A DNA stretch of 64,000 nucleotides from Bradyrhizobium sp. 164 (GTDB lineage: Bacteria > Pseudomonadota > Alphaproteobacteria > Rhizobiales > Xanthobacteraceae). The DNA is taken from NCBI RefSeq assembly GCF_023073715.1, contig NZ_JADPKA010000066.1, forward strand, positions 62,001 through 126,000. Direction: 5' to 3'. The notes under the pieces were generated by a model. The model was not told where the DNA came from. It made no database searches and saw nothing but the letters and a program-made list of their open reading frames with translations. Positions 33,422 through 41,468 of the stretch are shown piece after piece (within the stretch, counting starts at the first letter, position 1; every line of letters begins with the position of its first letter). The translations under genes were made by a program, and so were the position numbers.

Positions 33422-33694
33422 GCTGGCCTTGATTCAACAGAGCACAGAGGGCTTCAAGGGAATGTCCAAAAGTGCACGCCGCCATGGGGCGCAGTTGGAC
33501 AGCGGTCGCGTGTTGAAGTGGCGGTTGGATCGAAGGTCGGCCAACGGGACAAAGCGGCAGAAGTTCCTACTTCAGCGCCTTCCCAAGCTCGGTCGCAGCA
33601 AGATCGTGCTGCGGCACTCCCTGCCTTCGATCGCAGGCAACCAATTCGAATCTCACTCGTTGTCGCCGGCACAATCCCTTGCAGGAGACAAAAC

Positions 33695-34009
33695 ATGTCA
33701 CGTCTGACTTTGCTGGCCGCAACCTTGTTGCTGCTCGCATCTGCGCCCGCGGGCGCCCAGCCCGCGCAAAGCGGACCGGGCAACAATGCCGTCAACAGCT
33801 CCGACCAGAACAACTCGAACGCGCCGGTCGCCGGCCGCAACAGCTTCACCGAGGGACAGGCGAAGTCGCGGATCGAGAACGCGGGATATTCCAACGTCTC
33901 CGGCCTGCAGAAGGACAACGAAGGCGTCTGGCGAGGCAAGGCCGACAAGGCCGGCACCAAGACCGATGTCAGCGTTGACTTCCAAGGCAACGTCAATCCC
34001 GCGAAGTAA
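33695..34009 (+). CDS. Small secreted/periplasmic protein, PepSY-like
   Basis: A 104-residue protein with a Sec signal peptide (MSRLTLLAATLLLLASAPAG, cleavage after GAQ or AQP). The mature region FTEGQAKSRIENAGYSNV and GVWRGKADKAGTKTDVSVDF looks like one PepSY-type domain. GCAGGAG precedes the ATG at 33695. It is followed at 12 bases by the glycine-zipper stress protein and probably shares its transcript. Confidence 0.75.
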   Translation: MSRLTLLAATLLLLASAPAGAQPAQSGPGNNAVNSSDQNNSNAPVAGRNSFTEGQAKSRIENAGYSNVSGLQKDNEGVWRGKADKAGTKTDVSVDFQGNVNPAK

Positions 34010-34021
34010 GGAGGAAACAGC

Positions 34022-34648
34022 ATGACGATCACCATTTCTCGTCTCTACGACAATTATTCCGATGCCGAGCAGGCCGTCACCCGGCTCCAGAGCGCCGGCG
34101 TGCCGCACTCCGACATCAGCATCGTCGCCAACAATTCCGACAATTGGTACGGCTCATCGCGCGGCAAGATCGATCGTGACCGCGACGGCGTCGACGATCG
34201 CGCCGAAGGCGCCGGCACGGGTGCCGGCATCGGCGCCGGCCTCGGCGGCGCAGCAGGCCTTCTCGCCGGTCTCGGCCTGCTCGCCATTCCCGGTCTCGGA
34301 CCGGTCGTGGCTGCGGGATGGCTCGCCTCCACGGCTGCCGGCGCAGCCGCGGGCGCGGCCACGGGCGGCATCGTCGGCGCACTGACCCAAGCAGGCATCT
34401 CCAAGGAAGACGCCTCGCGCTACGCTGAAGGCGTCCGCCGCGGCGGCACGCTCGTCTCGGCGAGGGTCCCTGACCAGGATCGCGCACGGCTCGATGCGCT
34501 TCTCAATGACAGATCCGTCAACCTTCAGGAGCGCAGCTCTGCCTGGCAGAAAGCCGGCTGGACCGACTTCGATGCCGCAAGCCCGCCTCTCGCTCCCGAC
34601 GACATCCGCCGCGAGCGCGAGCTTTACGGCATGGGCGCGCGGCGATAG
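34022..34648 (+). CDS. General-stress-protein-like protein with glycine-zipper segment
   Basis: A 208-residue protein. The N-terminal ~45 residues (SRLYDNYSDAEQAVTRLQ, GVPHSDISIVANN) match the general stress protein 17M / YflT-type domain. A central Gly/Ala-rich block (~62-125) contains a glycine zipper that may insert in the membrane, and a charged C-terminus follows. AAGGAGG precedes the ATG. A strong terminator follows at 34671. Stress induction is inferred from the domain only. Confidence 0.8.
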   Translation: MTITISRLYDNYSDAEQAVTRLQSAGVPHSDISIVANNSDNWYGSSRGKIDRDRDGVDDRAEGAGTGAGIGAGLGGAAGLLAGLGLLAIPGLGPVVAAGWLASTAAGAAAGAATGGIVGALTQAGISKEDASRYAEGVRRGGTLVSARVPDQDRARLDALLNDRSVNLQERSSAWQKAGWTDFDAASPPLAPDDIRRERELYGMGARR

Positions 34649-34670
34649 GTCCCGGCCGACCCGACAAGAC

Positions 34671-34700
34671 AAAGGCCCCGCGCTGGTGGGGCCTTTTTTT
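34671..34700 (+). terminator. Rho-independent terminator
   Basis: AAAGGCCCC (34671-34679) and GGGGCCTTT (34688-34696) form a stem with an 8-base loop, followed by a run of T. It ends the 33695-34648 transcript. Confidence 0.85.
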
Positions 34701-34884
34701 GGATGGTGGAGCGGGTCTGCCTTGCCGAAGCCGCGTCGGGAAAAACAGGAACCACGTGTCAAACTTTATCTAAAAGGCGCCGAATCGGTTTCGGCGAAAT
34801 GAAAGCTTTTCACGCCATGCTGGGCATGTCGATTTGCTCTCGTTGCGAAAGAACGCAAACGGGACCGCTTTGGAGAGACCACCG

Positions 34885-35070
34885 ATGTACTTCGTCGCCG
34901 CTGCATTGCTGGGGCTGTCGGGACTGTTCTACTCCGCCGGCCGTCATGAGCTCGGCCAGTTCGGAGCAGACGTGTGCCGCTATGGCGGCGCGTTCTGCGA
35001 CAATCCGGTGGTCCTCTTCACGGGCGCAGCGCTCGCTGCCGCCTGGGGCATGTTCGTTAGCGTCAAGTAG
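34885..35070 (+). CDS. Small two-helix membrane protein
   Basis: A 61-residue protein with two hydrophobic segments (MYFVAAALLGLSGLFYSAG; VVLFTGAALAAAWGMFVSV) joined by a loop with two Cys (DVCRYGGAFCDNP). GGAGAG precedes the ATG. Likely inner-membrane; function unknown. Confidence 0.7.
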   Translation: MYFVAAALLGLSGLFYSAGRHELGQFGADVCRYGGAFCDNPVVLFTGAALAAAWGMFVSVK

Positions 35071-35149
35071 CATCGCGCCGGCCGAAAGACGATCTTGCAG
35101 CCGGCGAGGATCTAGATCGACGGCTCTTGCGATGGTCCGTTTCTAACAC

Positions 35150-35163
35150 TGTTTTGCCCGACG
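35150..35163. repeat. Short dispersed motif TGTTTTGCCCGACG
   Basis: Identical 14-base match to 27035-27048, the end of direct repeat A. Both are intergenic. It appears to be part of a repeat family of this genome. Confidence 0.55.
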
Positions 35164-35208
35164 ATCAATCAAAATTCGCCCCATCCGAAGTGCGGCCGGA
35201 AGCTCACT

Positions 35209-35226
35209 GGGGAACTTCTGTTCCCC
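35209..35226. promoter_or_regulatory. Inverted repeat upstream of the NRAMP gene (distal)
   Basis: GGGGAAC (35209-35215) and GTTCCCC (35220-35226) are perfect arms around TTCT. It lies 45 bases upstream of the transporter ATG and may be an operator or a hairpin in the leader. Confidence 0.45.
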
Positions 35227-35235
35227 CATTAGCAT

Positions 35236-35258
35236 TTGCTATGAAGTTCTCATAGCAA
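35236..35258. promoter_or_regulatory. Inverted repeat upstream of the NRAMP gene (proximal)
   Basis: TTGCTATGA (35236-35244) and TCATAGCAA (35250-35258) are perfect 9-base arms with a 5-base spacer, 12 bases before the ATG. In DNA it would be a good dimeric repressor site; in RNA it would form a hairpin next to the ribosome binding region. Confidence 0.5.
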
Positions 35259-35270
35259 GGGCCTTCCTTC

Positions 35271-36557
35271 ATGCGCGACAGCGCTCACGCTTCCAAGACG
35301 TCCGCGCCGTCGCTTTTGAAAAGGCTGGGGCCCGGTCTGATCACCGGCGCGGCCGACGACGATCCGTCGGGCATCGCCACCTACTCGCAAGCCGGCGCGC
35401 AATTCGGTTTCGCGCTGCTCTGGACGGTCTTTCTGACCACCCCGTTCATGATCGCGATTCAACTCGTCAGCGCCCGGATCGGCCGGGTCACCGGCAAGGG
35501 GCTCGCCGCCAACGTCATGCGGCTCGCGCCTCGCTGGGCGGTGCTCGCGCTCGTGTCCATGCTCGTCGTCGCGAACACGTTCAACATCGCGGCCGACATT
35601 GCCGCGATGGCGGAGGCGCTTGGGCTCGTGATCGGCGGGCTCCAGCACGAACATGCGCTGATCTTCGCCGCCGGCTCGACCCTGCTCCAGATCTTCCTGC
35701 CCTATCGCCGCTATTCGCCGGTGCTGAAATTCCTCACTCTTGCGCTGTTCGCCTATGTCGCCACCGCCTTCACCGTGCAGATTCCGTGGAGCACGGCGCT
35801 GCTCGCCGCAGTGTGGCCCAAGGCGAATGTCAGCGCCGACTATTTCCTGATGGTCGTCGCCGTGCTCGGCACCACCATCAGCCCTTACCTGTTCTTCTGG
35901 CAGGCCTCGCAGGAGGTCGAAGAGATGAACCAGGGCAAGCGCGACAAGCCGCTGCGCGATGTTCCGAGCGGCGGCAATCCGGAGCTCGCACGCATCAGGG
36001 CCGATACCATCTCCGGCATGTTGCTGTCCAACGGGATCGCCTTCTTCATCATCCTGACCACCGCATCGGTGCTGAATGCGAACGGCGTGACCAAGATCAA
36101 TTCGGCGACGGAGGCCGCCGAAGCGCTGCGGCCGCTCGCCGGCGACTTCACGTTCGCGCTGTTCGCGCTCGGCATCATCGGCACGGGTCTGTTGGCCATC
36201 CCGGTGCTGGCGGGCTCGGCGGCTTACGGCGTCGCCGAGATCTTCGGCTGGCACGCCACGCTGGAGGCGAAGCCCGAAAAAGCGGTCGGCTTCTATACGA
36301 TCATTGCGGCCGCAACCATCATCGGCTTCGGCCTCGGCTTCACGGGGATCGACTCGATACACATGCTGGTGTGGAGCGCGGTGCTCAACGGTATCGTCGC
36401 CGTCCCCATTATGACGATGATGATGCTGATCGTCTCGAGCCGCGCGATCATGGGCCACTTCAGGGCCCGCTCATGGCTGATCGCGCTGGGCTGGCTCGGC
36501 ACTGCACTGATGGCACTCGCCGTCCTCGCTCTGCTCGGCTCGTCCGTGATCGGCTGA
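35271..36557 (+). CDS. NRAMP-family divalent metal transporter, divergent subgroup
   Basis: A 428-residue inner-membrane protein with about eleven hydrophobic segments. Segment 1 carries GLITGAADDDPSGIATYSQ instead of the canonical DPGN metal-binding motif. Segment 6 has TTISPYLFFWQASQEVEE where classical NRAMPs have an MPH-type motif with the selective methionine. It belongs to the SLC11/NRAMP superfamily, but cation preference may differ from Mn/Fe; loss of the methionine in other subgroups goes with Mg or other hard cations. The upstream inverted repeats suggest regulation. Confidence 0.88.
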   Translation: MRDSAHASKTSAPSLLKRLGPGLITGAADDDPSGIATYSQAGAQFGFALLWTVFLTTPFMIAIQLVSARIGRVTGKGLAANVMRLAPRWAVLALVSMLVVANTFNIAADIAAMAEALGLVIGGLQHEHALIFAAGSTLLQIFLPYRRYSPVLKFLTLALFAYVATAFTVQIPWSTALLAAVWPKANVSADYFLMVVAVLGTTISPYLFFWQASQEVEEMNQGKRDKPLRDVPSGGNPELARIRADTISGMLLSNGIAFFIILTTASVLNANGVTKINSATEAAEALRPLAGDFTFALFALGIIGTGLLAIPVLAGSAAYGVAEIFGWHATLEAKPEKAVGFYTIIAAATIIGFGLGFTGIDSIHMLVWSAVLNGIVAVPIMTMMMLIVSSRAIMGHFRARSWLIALGWLGTALMALAVLALLGSSVIG

Positions 36558-36626
36558 TGAGAAACGAAGGCGAGCCGGAAGAGCGCTCCCCGCCGCCCAC
36601 CCGCGCCGGAGATAACGTCGATAAGG

Positions 36627-36911
36627 CTACGGTATGACGGGATTGACGGTCGGCGACGTCTTCGGCCCTGGCCGTGCCGGCTCGACCGGCGACTTCGGTT
36701 CGGTCGGAAGCACGGCAGCGCCCGCGGCGCGCGCAGCTTCCCCGGTAGTCGCATACATCGCGACGTGGGCCGGCTGGGTCTTGGCTCGGTTCCAAGGTCC
36801 GTGGTCGACGATCAGCATCGCTGCAATGGTCACGCCCGCCACGATCAGCGCGATCACGCCGGGATGACGCAGCGCCGCAGAGATGGAATTCGCGAAACGA
36901 TCAGCCGTCAT
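36627..36911 (-). CDS. Small single-pass membrane protein
   Basis: A 94-residue protein with one hydrophobic segment (HPGVIALIVAGVTIAAMLIV) and a Pro/Ala-rich, probably periplasmic tail (TEPKSPVEPARPGPKTSP). ATG at 36911 is used; a TTG at 36926 with AGGA upstream would add five residues. Function unknown. Confidence 0.6.
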   Translation of the reverse strand: MTADRFANSISAALRHPGVIALIVAGVTIAAMLIVDHGPWNRAKTQPAHVAMYATTGEAARAAGAAVLPTEPKSPVEPARPGPKTSPTVNPVIP

Positions 36912-37029
36912 CAGAAGGGTCCGCAATTATCCTGTCGCAGGTTAATTCTATTGCGCCCCCGGGGTTCCCGCTCTGGCGCCGGTAAGTTCCCGGCCAGCGC
37001 GGGAACACCCCTCTTCATGGTTTACCGAT

Positions 37030-38007
37030 TCACTCGCCCGGCGCGATGGCATTGCTCGGCGTAGGCCGGTCCGTGATCTGCTGACCGAACAGACTGCCGA
37101 TCAGCTCGACCGCTGTACGTGCCGTCCGGCCACGCTCGTCCAAGAAGGGGTTGAGTTCGACGATGTCGACCGATCCGACCACGCCGGAATCGTGCAGCAG
37201 CTCCATGATGAGATGCGCCTCGCGATAGGTGGCGCCACCGGGCACGGTGGTGCCGACGCCTGGCGCCACGCAAGGGTCGAGAAAATCGACATCGAAGCTG
37301 ACATGCAACACGCCATTGCTTGCCTTGACCCGCTCGATGACGCGCCGGATCAAGACAGCGACACCGAATTCGTCGATCTGCCGCATGTCGACAACCCTGA
37401 TCCGGCGCGCGCGCATCAACTCCTTCTCGAGCTTGTCGATCGAACGCGCGCCGAACAGGTCTAGCCTGTCAGGGGTGATCGAAGCGCGCGGATCGTCACC
37501 CAACAATCCATCGAGGCCGGGCTCCCCGCACAGGAACGCGGCCGACATACCGTGCATATTGGCCGTGATCGTCGTTTCCGGCGTGTTGTAGTCGGCATGG
37601 GCATCGAGCCAGAGCACGAACAGGTCGCGGCCGCGCTCCTTCCAATGACGCGCCATCGCATTGACCGAGCCCATCGACAGCGTGTGATCGCCGCCGAGGA
37701 AGATCGGCACTGCGCCGCTTTTCGCGATCTCATAGCCTCTGCGACTCAGCACGCGCGTCCAGCGCTGGATTTCGCGGTAATGATTGGCTTTCGCGGGCGG
37801 CCTGTCGGCGAGGTCACGCACCTCGGCCACGGAAAGATCGCCGTAGTCGACGACCTCAAAATCGAGGCTATCGAGCAGTGTCGCAAGGCCTGCGGTGCGC
37901 AGCGCAGCAGGGCCCATCAAGGTGCCGCGCTGCGAAGCTCCCATGTCGATGGGAGCGCCGAGCAAGGCGATGCGCCGGGTTCGATCCGCCACGGTCCGAT
38001 CGGTCAC
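37030..38007 (-). CDS. rocF: Arginase
   Basis: A 325-residue ureohydrolase. Binuclear Mn ligands are in GGDHTLSMGS (~115-124), WLDAHADYN (~143-151) with the following NMHGM, and SFDVDFLDP (~242-250). ALRTAGL and DYGDLSV near the N-terminus are typical of bacterial arginases rather than agmatinases. It hydrolyses arginine to ornithine and urea in the cytoplasm. The gene is monocistronic here; its upstream region has no clear operator. Confidence 0.92.
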   Translation of the reverse strand: MTDRTVADRTRRIALLGAPIDMGASQRGTLMGPAALRTAGLATLLDSLDFEVVDYGDLSVAEVRDLADRPPAKANHYREIQRWTRVLSRRGYEIAKSGAVPIFLGGDHTLSMGSVNAMARHWKERGRDLFVLWLDAHADYNTPETTITANMHGMSAAFLCGEPGLDGLLGDDPRASITPDRLDLFGARSIDKLEKELMRARRIRVVDMRQIDEFGVAVLIRRVIERVKASNGVLHVSFDVDFLDPCVAPGVGTTVPGGATYREAHLIMELLHDSGVVGSVDIVELNPFLDERGRTARTAVELIGSLFGQQITDRPTPSNAIAPGE

Positions 38008-38169
38008 GGCAATCTCCTGATATCAGCATGGCTACCGCCAGCCTAACAGAGATTCGCACCCGTCGTTTCCCGGGGAGGTCCGCCGCGGGCGTATTGTCCC
38101 GGAACAAAATCCCGCACGCTGAATTGCCCATTCTAAGGCCGGCACCCGCCGTAAAACCACGGCGCCTGT

Positions 38170-38234
38170 CGCGGATAGCCAAAGGTCGTCAGACCCGCTG
38201 TTCAAAACGAGCGCTCGCGCGGATAGCCAAAGGT
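38170..38234. repeat. Short direct repeat, two copies
   Basis: The 17-base CGCGGATAGCCAAAGGT occurs at 38170-38186 and 38218-38234, 48 bases apart, in the upstream region of the ElaB-like gene. It may be a paired regulator site or a simple duplication. Confidence 0.55.
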
Positions 38235-38267
38235 GCCGGCCTCCATCATCGGGCCTGGAGGTTGCGC

Positions 38268-38528
38268 TTGAGCACGGAGATACCGCAGTCCAATCCCCAG
38301 CCCGGCATGGCCGAACGCGCCATCGATGCAGCGACGGATGTATCCCGCACGATCGGTGAAGTCGCGGGAGGCCTGCATGCAGCGGTCGATCGTCTTACCT
38401 CTGCGATCGAGGAAGCGCGAAAGCCGGGCCGGCCGCTCTCGACGGTTGCGGCGATCACGCGCGAAGCGCCGCTCGCCAGCCTGTTCGTTGCTTTTCTGTT
38501 CGGCGTCGCGATTGCGCGTCGGCGCTAG
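38268..38528 (+). CDS. ElaB/YqjD/DUF883-like membrane-anchored protein
   Basis: An 86-residue protein with an amphipathic N-terminal half (AATDVSRTIGEVAGGLHAAV) and one C-terminal hydrophobic segment ending FLFGVAIARRR, the arrangement of ElaB/DUF883 proteins. TTG at 38268 has GGAGG six to seven bases upstream and is preferred over ATG 38307, which lacks one. E. coli relatives bind ribosomes in stationary phase; that role is not established here. Confidence 0.7.
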   Translation: MSTEIPQSNPQPGMAERAIDAATDVSRTIGEVAGGLHAAVDRLTSAIEEARKPGRPLSTVAAITREAPLASLFVAFLFGVAIARRR

Positions 38529-38613
38529 ATTTGAGCTTTCAGGAGGTTGTCCATCCGGTCCTGAACGAGGAAGCTGAAGTTGTCGAAGCTTTAGCCAATC
38601 CCCGGAGGACAGA

Positions 38614-38890
38614 ATGGACACCCACAAGAATGCGCCTCTGACGCCGAACGGTCGAGAGGCCATGGTGCGGAGCGTGATTGAGGCGGGCCCGACCAAGGCC
38701 GCAGCCGCGCTCCGGTTCAAATGTTTCAGCAAGGACGTTGGCCAAATGGGCCAAGCGTTTTCGCGCAGAGGGTGTCGACGGATTACGTGATCGCTACTCA
38801 CGGCCCCTTTCGTCGCCGAGCCAAACCGTGCCTGCCACATGCGCTACCGTCGAGGTGTGCGCCGGCAGCGTTATGCCGGCAAGCAGATCG
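38614..38890 (+). pseudogene. IS481-family transposase remnant, frameshifted and truncated
   Basis: Starts with ATG after GGAGG and reads MDTHKNAPLTPNGREAM...KAAAALRF, continues in another frame as ARTLAKWAKRFRAEGVDGL and RPLSSPSQTVPATC, then returns to the first frame as RRQRYAGKQI. These match the N-terminal helix-turn-helix region of Bradyrhizobium IS481 transposases in order. The DDE catalytic domain is absent, so the element is dead. Terminal repeats were not found. Confidence 0.8.
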
Positions 38891-38989
38891 AACGAATCCA
38901 TTCGGTGGACCACCTGCACCGGCATTAGAATGAGCATCTCGCCGCCGCGCAAAATCAATTTGTGGGCATGCAGCGCCGCACCAACAGAA

Positions 38990-39331
38990 TCAGGACTTGT
39001 CCTTGCCCGGTTGCATGAAGCTGCCGGTCATCTGGCGCATGTGGTCACCTGCGTTGGTGAACTGACTGCGCAGGAAGTCGGACTGAATTCGCATCGCTTC
39101 CTGAAGGTCTGTGGCGTGAACGAGCTTGCGCGCATGCTCGAACGCCGACTTCATGTTCTGTTCGGTGAAAGCGAGCGCCTGCTTCGACACCTCCGTCCCC
39201 GCGCCCGGAACGGTCGTCATCGATTTGGTCGCGGCTTCGAAAAACATGCCGAATGCCTTTTCCGCCTGGTCAATCGTCTTCTCAGCCAGGTCGCGCAGTT
39301 CGGCCGGAACTTCAAGCTTCGGTTCGATCAT
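38990..39331 (-). CDS. Phasin family protein
   Basis: A 113-residue phasin: LRDLAEKTIDQAEKAFGMFF, QALAFTEQNMKSAFEHARKL and QEAMRIQSDFLRSQF are typical of the phasin_2 family, which coats polyhydroxyalkanoate granules. Helical throughout and cytoplasmic. It is a single-gene unit next to the transposase remnant. Confidence 0.9.
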   Translation of the reverse strand: MIEPKLEVPAELRDLAEKTIDQAEKAFGMFFEAATKSMTTVPGAGTEVSKQALAFTEQNMKSAFEHARKLVHATDLQEAMRIQSDFLRSQFTNAGDHMRQMTGSFMQPGKDKS

Positions 39332-39471
39332 GGTCGCACTCCTCCCTTTTCCTGACTGAATACCACACTTGCCGGATCGCCTTCCAGCGGGGCGGCCCCT
39401 GACGAGAGCTGCCTGGTGGGCCGAATCTGGCAGGAAACGAAGGAGAAGGCGTAAGGCCGGTGCGGTCTTCC

Positions 39472-39657
39472 TCAGGACAGGGGATGTTCGGGAAGAGCTT
39501 CTTCGGTGGCGAGGTCTTCGACGAGCTTGATTACCTCGAAACGCTGCCGAGGCTCGAGCTTCAGGAACGCACGGAGCAGGCGCAGGCTTTCGACGGTGCC
39601 GCCCGCGGGCGCGCCGAGCTTGAGGTGCAGTTCAGCCGCGAAATTAAGGTTCTTCAT
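39472..39657 (-). CDS. Small hypothetical protein
   Basis: A 61-residue protein, MKNLNFAAELHLKLGAPAGG..., continuing LRAFLKLEPRQRFEVIKLVEDLA. AGGTG precedes the ATG at 39657. An upstream extension of the frame is Arg-rich and looks non-coding. No domain recognised. Confidence 0.55.
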   Translation of the reverse strand: MKNLNFAAELHLKLGAPAGGTVESLRLLRAFLKLEPRQRFEVIKLVEDLATEEALPEHPLS

Positions 39658-40106
39658 CTCGCACCTATGACAAGCATCGGCCTTCACGTTCTTGCGTCGA
39701 AGTCGCACGCGAGGGACCGAACGCCACAACCCGATTCTATGGGGATCAGCTCTCGGCCGCAGGGCCGGCGGTCTAGCGTGGCCCAACCGAACAGGTTGCA
39801 ATTATGCCAAGGAACAACTCATCCGGCAAGCCCAAGAGCCGCTGTAGCAATGCGCCCGGATCGCGCCACGGCAATTCCGGATAACACGAATATCGACCGC
39901 CGTCACCTACCTGCGTCAAGAAGCGGCATCGCTCACGCACACAGCCGAGATCGCTGTCAATCGGCCCTGCATTTCGACTTGAACAGAGATGGGCTGACAC
40001 GAACTGGCGCTTCGGCAGCATATACACGCAATTGTTGAGTCGCGTCTCACCGGTTGTATCGTTGGCGATAGGAAAGCCAGTGGCCCGTACCGCATCTATG
40101 AGCAGC
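39658..40106. other. Intergenic stretch without recognised gene
   Basis: About 450 bases. Open frames on both strands lack ribosome binding sites and recognisable sequence. The region ends in a long hairpin at 40107-40147. Confidence 0.4.
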
Positions 40107-40147
40107 CGATCGCATCGCCCGCGGGCGAAGCCGCGGGCATGCGATCG
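40107..40147 (-). terminator. Long hairpin at the 3' end of the following minus-strand gene
   Basis: CGATCGCAT (40107-40115) and GCCCGCGG (40117-40124) pair with CCGCGGGC (40131-40138) and ATGCGATCG (40139-40147). The result is a 17-bp stem with one bulged base and a 6-base loop. It begins right after the stop of the gene at 40148. There is no T-run, so it may stabilise or end the transcript by another means. Confidence 0.5.
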
Positions 40148-40723
40148 TCATTTGCGCTGCCCTGCTCGTGGTGCCCCCGTTGTCGTGACGAAGCCGTAGA
40201 TCTGCGCCAGCCGGTCCAGGCATTCACGGAAACGCCGCGCAAAATAGTCGTTCCAGCGCTGCGTACGAACGGCGCGGCGCTGCCCGATCTGATCCATGGT
40301 CAAGCCCACCACGAGCACGTCGTGCACCAGCGCTGCGCCGTCGGTGCCGAGTTCGCGCTCGACCTGATTCAGCCGCAGCACCGCCTGGCGCTGGCTCTCG
40401 GTAATTGGCTCGCGCGTGCGAGCGCCATCGACATATTCCCGGGTCGGGTCCATGGCCTGGGGCCCCCGCTCTGCCCTCTCCCAATCGCTCTGGAAGGCGC
40501 GCCCGCCGCGGTATTGTGCCTCGTCGATCTGATGATGCGCGTGCAGCCGGCCGAGCGGATCGCTCCGAACCGACCGGATGGCCACGATCTTCTCGCCGGG
40601 GTCGACCGCCAGCGGATTGTCGACCTCGACTTCTGCCACTTCAGCATTGAACGGCACGTCGCGGGAGCGCCGATCGTAGATTCCAGCCAATTTGTAAGAT
40701 TTGTTGCGTCGGGCACGTGCCAC
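40148..40723 (-). CDS. Hypothetical protein, possibly phage-related or regulatory
   Basis: A 191-residue protein with GTG at 40723 preceded by AAGGAG at seven bases. Segments DPLGRLHAHHQIDEAQYRGG and SDWERAERGP are followed by GAALVHDVLVVGLTMDQIGQ and RRFRECLDRLAQIYG. The C-terminal half reads like a sigma-4/HTH-like helical module (LTMDQIGQRRAVRTQRWNDY). Proteins like this occur in Rhizobiales genomes, but I cannot assign a function. It is followed by the long hairpin. Confidence 0.65.
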   Translation of the reverse strand: MARARRNKSYKLAGIYDRRSRDVPFNAEVAEVEVDNPLAVDPGEKIVAIRSVRSDPLGRLHAHHQIDEAQYRGGRAFQSDWERAERGPQAMDPTREYVDGARTREPITESQRQAVLRLNQVERELGTDGAALVHDVLVVGLTMDQIGQRRAVRTQRWNDYFARRFRECLDRLAQIYGFVTTTGAPRAGQRK

Positions 40724-40769
40724 TCGGATACTCCTTTGCAAAATCGACGATGAACGGCTGGCCGCCGGT

Positions 40770-41303
40770 TCAGGCAGCGCAGATCAGCCTGAGCACGACA
40801 GGACGGGTGGCACGGGCGGACTCAGCTGCAGAACGGCGCGTCAGACGCGCATGCGGCGTGCAATAGCTGGAACCCGGCTGGCGCGGATGGCCACAGAAAG
40901 TGATTTCCTCCCCGTCCTTGTCGCCGCCATAGGGATAGCGGCAGTCGTCGTCGGCAAGGTCGACCAGTGGGACCAACCGCGGCTGGATGCCGACGCAGCG
41001 CAATTTGGCGCGCGCAGCAGGCTTCATGGCGGATTTCGGCGGCACATTCAGGTTCGGCAACGCCGACCGGCGCGGCGACGGCGGGCAAGCCTCCCCGGGC
41101 AGCGACGGCACGACCGATGGACTCGTTATCCAAGCCGGCATGACGAGACCGAGCCGCTTGGCGCGGCCGACCACCGCGCTACGTGTGTAAGCCGTTCCAA
41201 ACCTTGCATTAATCTCTCGGCCGATGGCCGCATAAGACATCCCCTTCAGAAAATAGTCGCGAAGCGCGTCGGAGTGCTCCGACGGCCAATGGCCCGGTTC
41301 CAT
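40770..41303 (-). CDS. GcrA-family DNA-binding protein
   Basis: A 177-residue protein. The N-terminus WPSEHSDALRDYFLKGMSYA and TAYTRSAVVGRAKRLGL match the GcrA DNA-binding module (usual form TRNAVIGKVHRLGL). The C-terminus CRYPYGGDKDGEEITFCGH and SSYCTPHARL matches the sigma-70-interacting end. ATG at 41303 has AGGA seven bases upstream. GcrA regulates cell-cycle genes at methylated promoters; this shorter copy may be an accessory paralogue. It is divergent from an S24 repressor gene with two ATTCCGAAT boxes between them. Confidence 0.82.
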   Translation of the reverse strand: MEPGHWPSEHSDALRDYFLKGMSYAAIGREINARFGTAYTRSAVVGRAKRLGLVMPAWITSPSVVPSLPGEACPPSPRRSALPNLNVPPKSAMKPAARAKLRCVGIQPRLVPLVDLADDDCRYPYGGDKDGEEITFCGHPRQPGSSYCTPHARLTRRSAAESARATRPVVLRLICAA

Positions 41304-41357
41304 GCTGCTGTCCTGTGATGCGCCCCTCCGACCGCACGATCGCGAGGCGGAAGATAC

Positions 41358-41423
41358 ATTCCGGTATTCCGAATCGAAAGTCAAGCGACAATTCTGATAT
41401 TCATAATTGCATCAATTCCGAAT
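41358..41423. promoter_or_regulatory. Putative operator region for the S24 repressor (two ATTCCGAAT boxes)
   Basis: The palindromic box ATTCCGAAT occurs at 41366-41374 and 41415-41423 in the AT-rich region between the GcrA-like and S24 genes. The first box is preceded by ATTCCGG to form a longer imperfect repeat. The arrangement resembles lambdoid or LexA-type paired operators, covering both divergent promoters. Confidence 0.5.
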
Positions 41424-41468
41424 TTCGCATTATAAGAGGCAAGACCATGCGCAATCGAGGGAATCACC

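Noticed and set aside
33635..33665. TTCGAATC sequence resembling a tRNA T-arm
   Set aside because: No acceptor stem, D-arm or anticodon arm can be drawn around it.
35250..36458. 402-codon minus-strand open frame
   Set aside because: Antisense to the NRAMP gene; extremely His/Arg/Asp-rich, as expected from GC-rich third positions.
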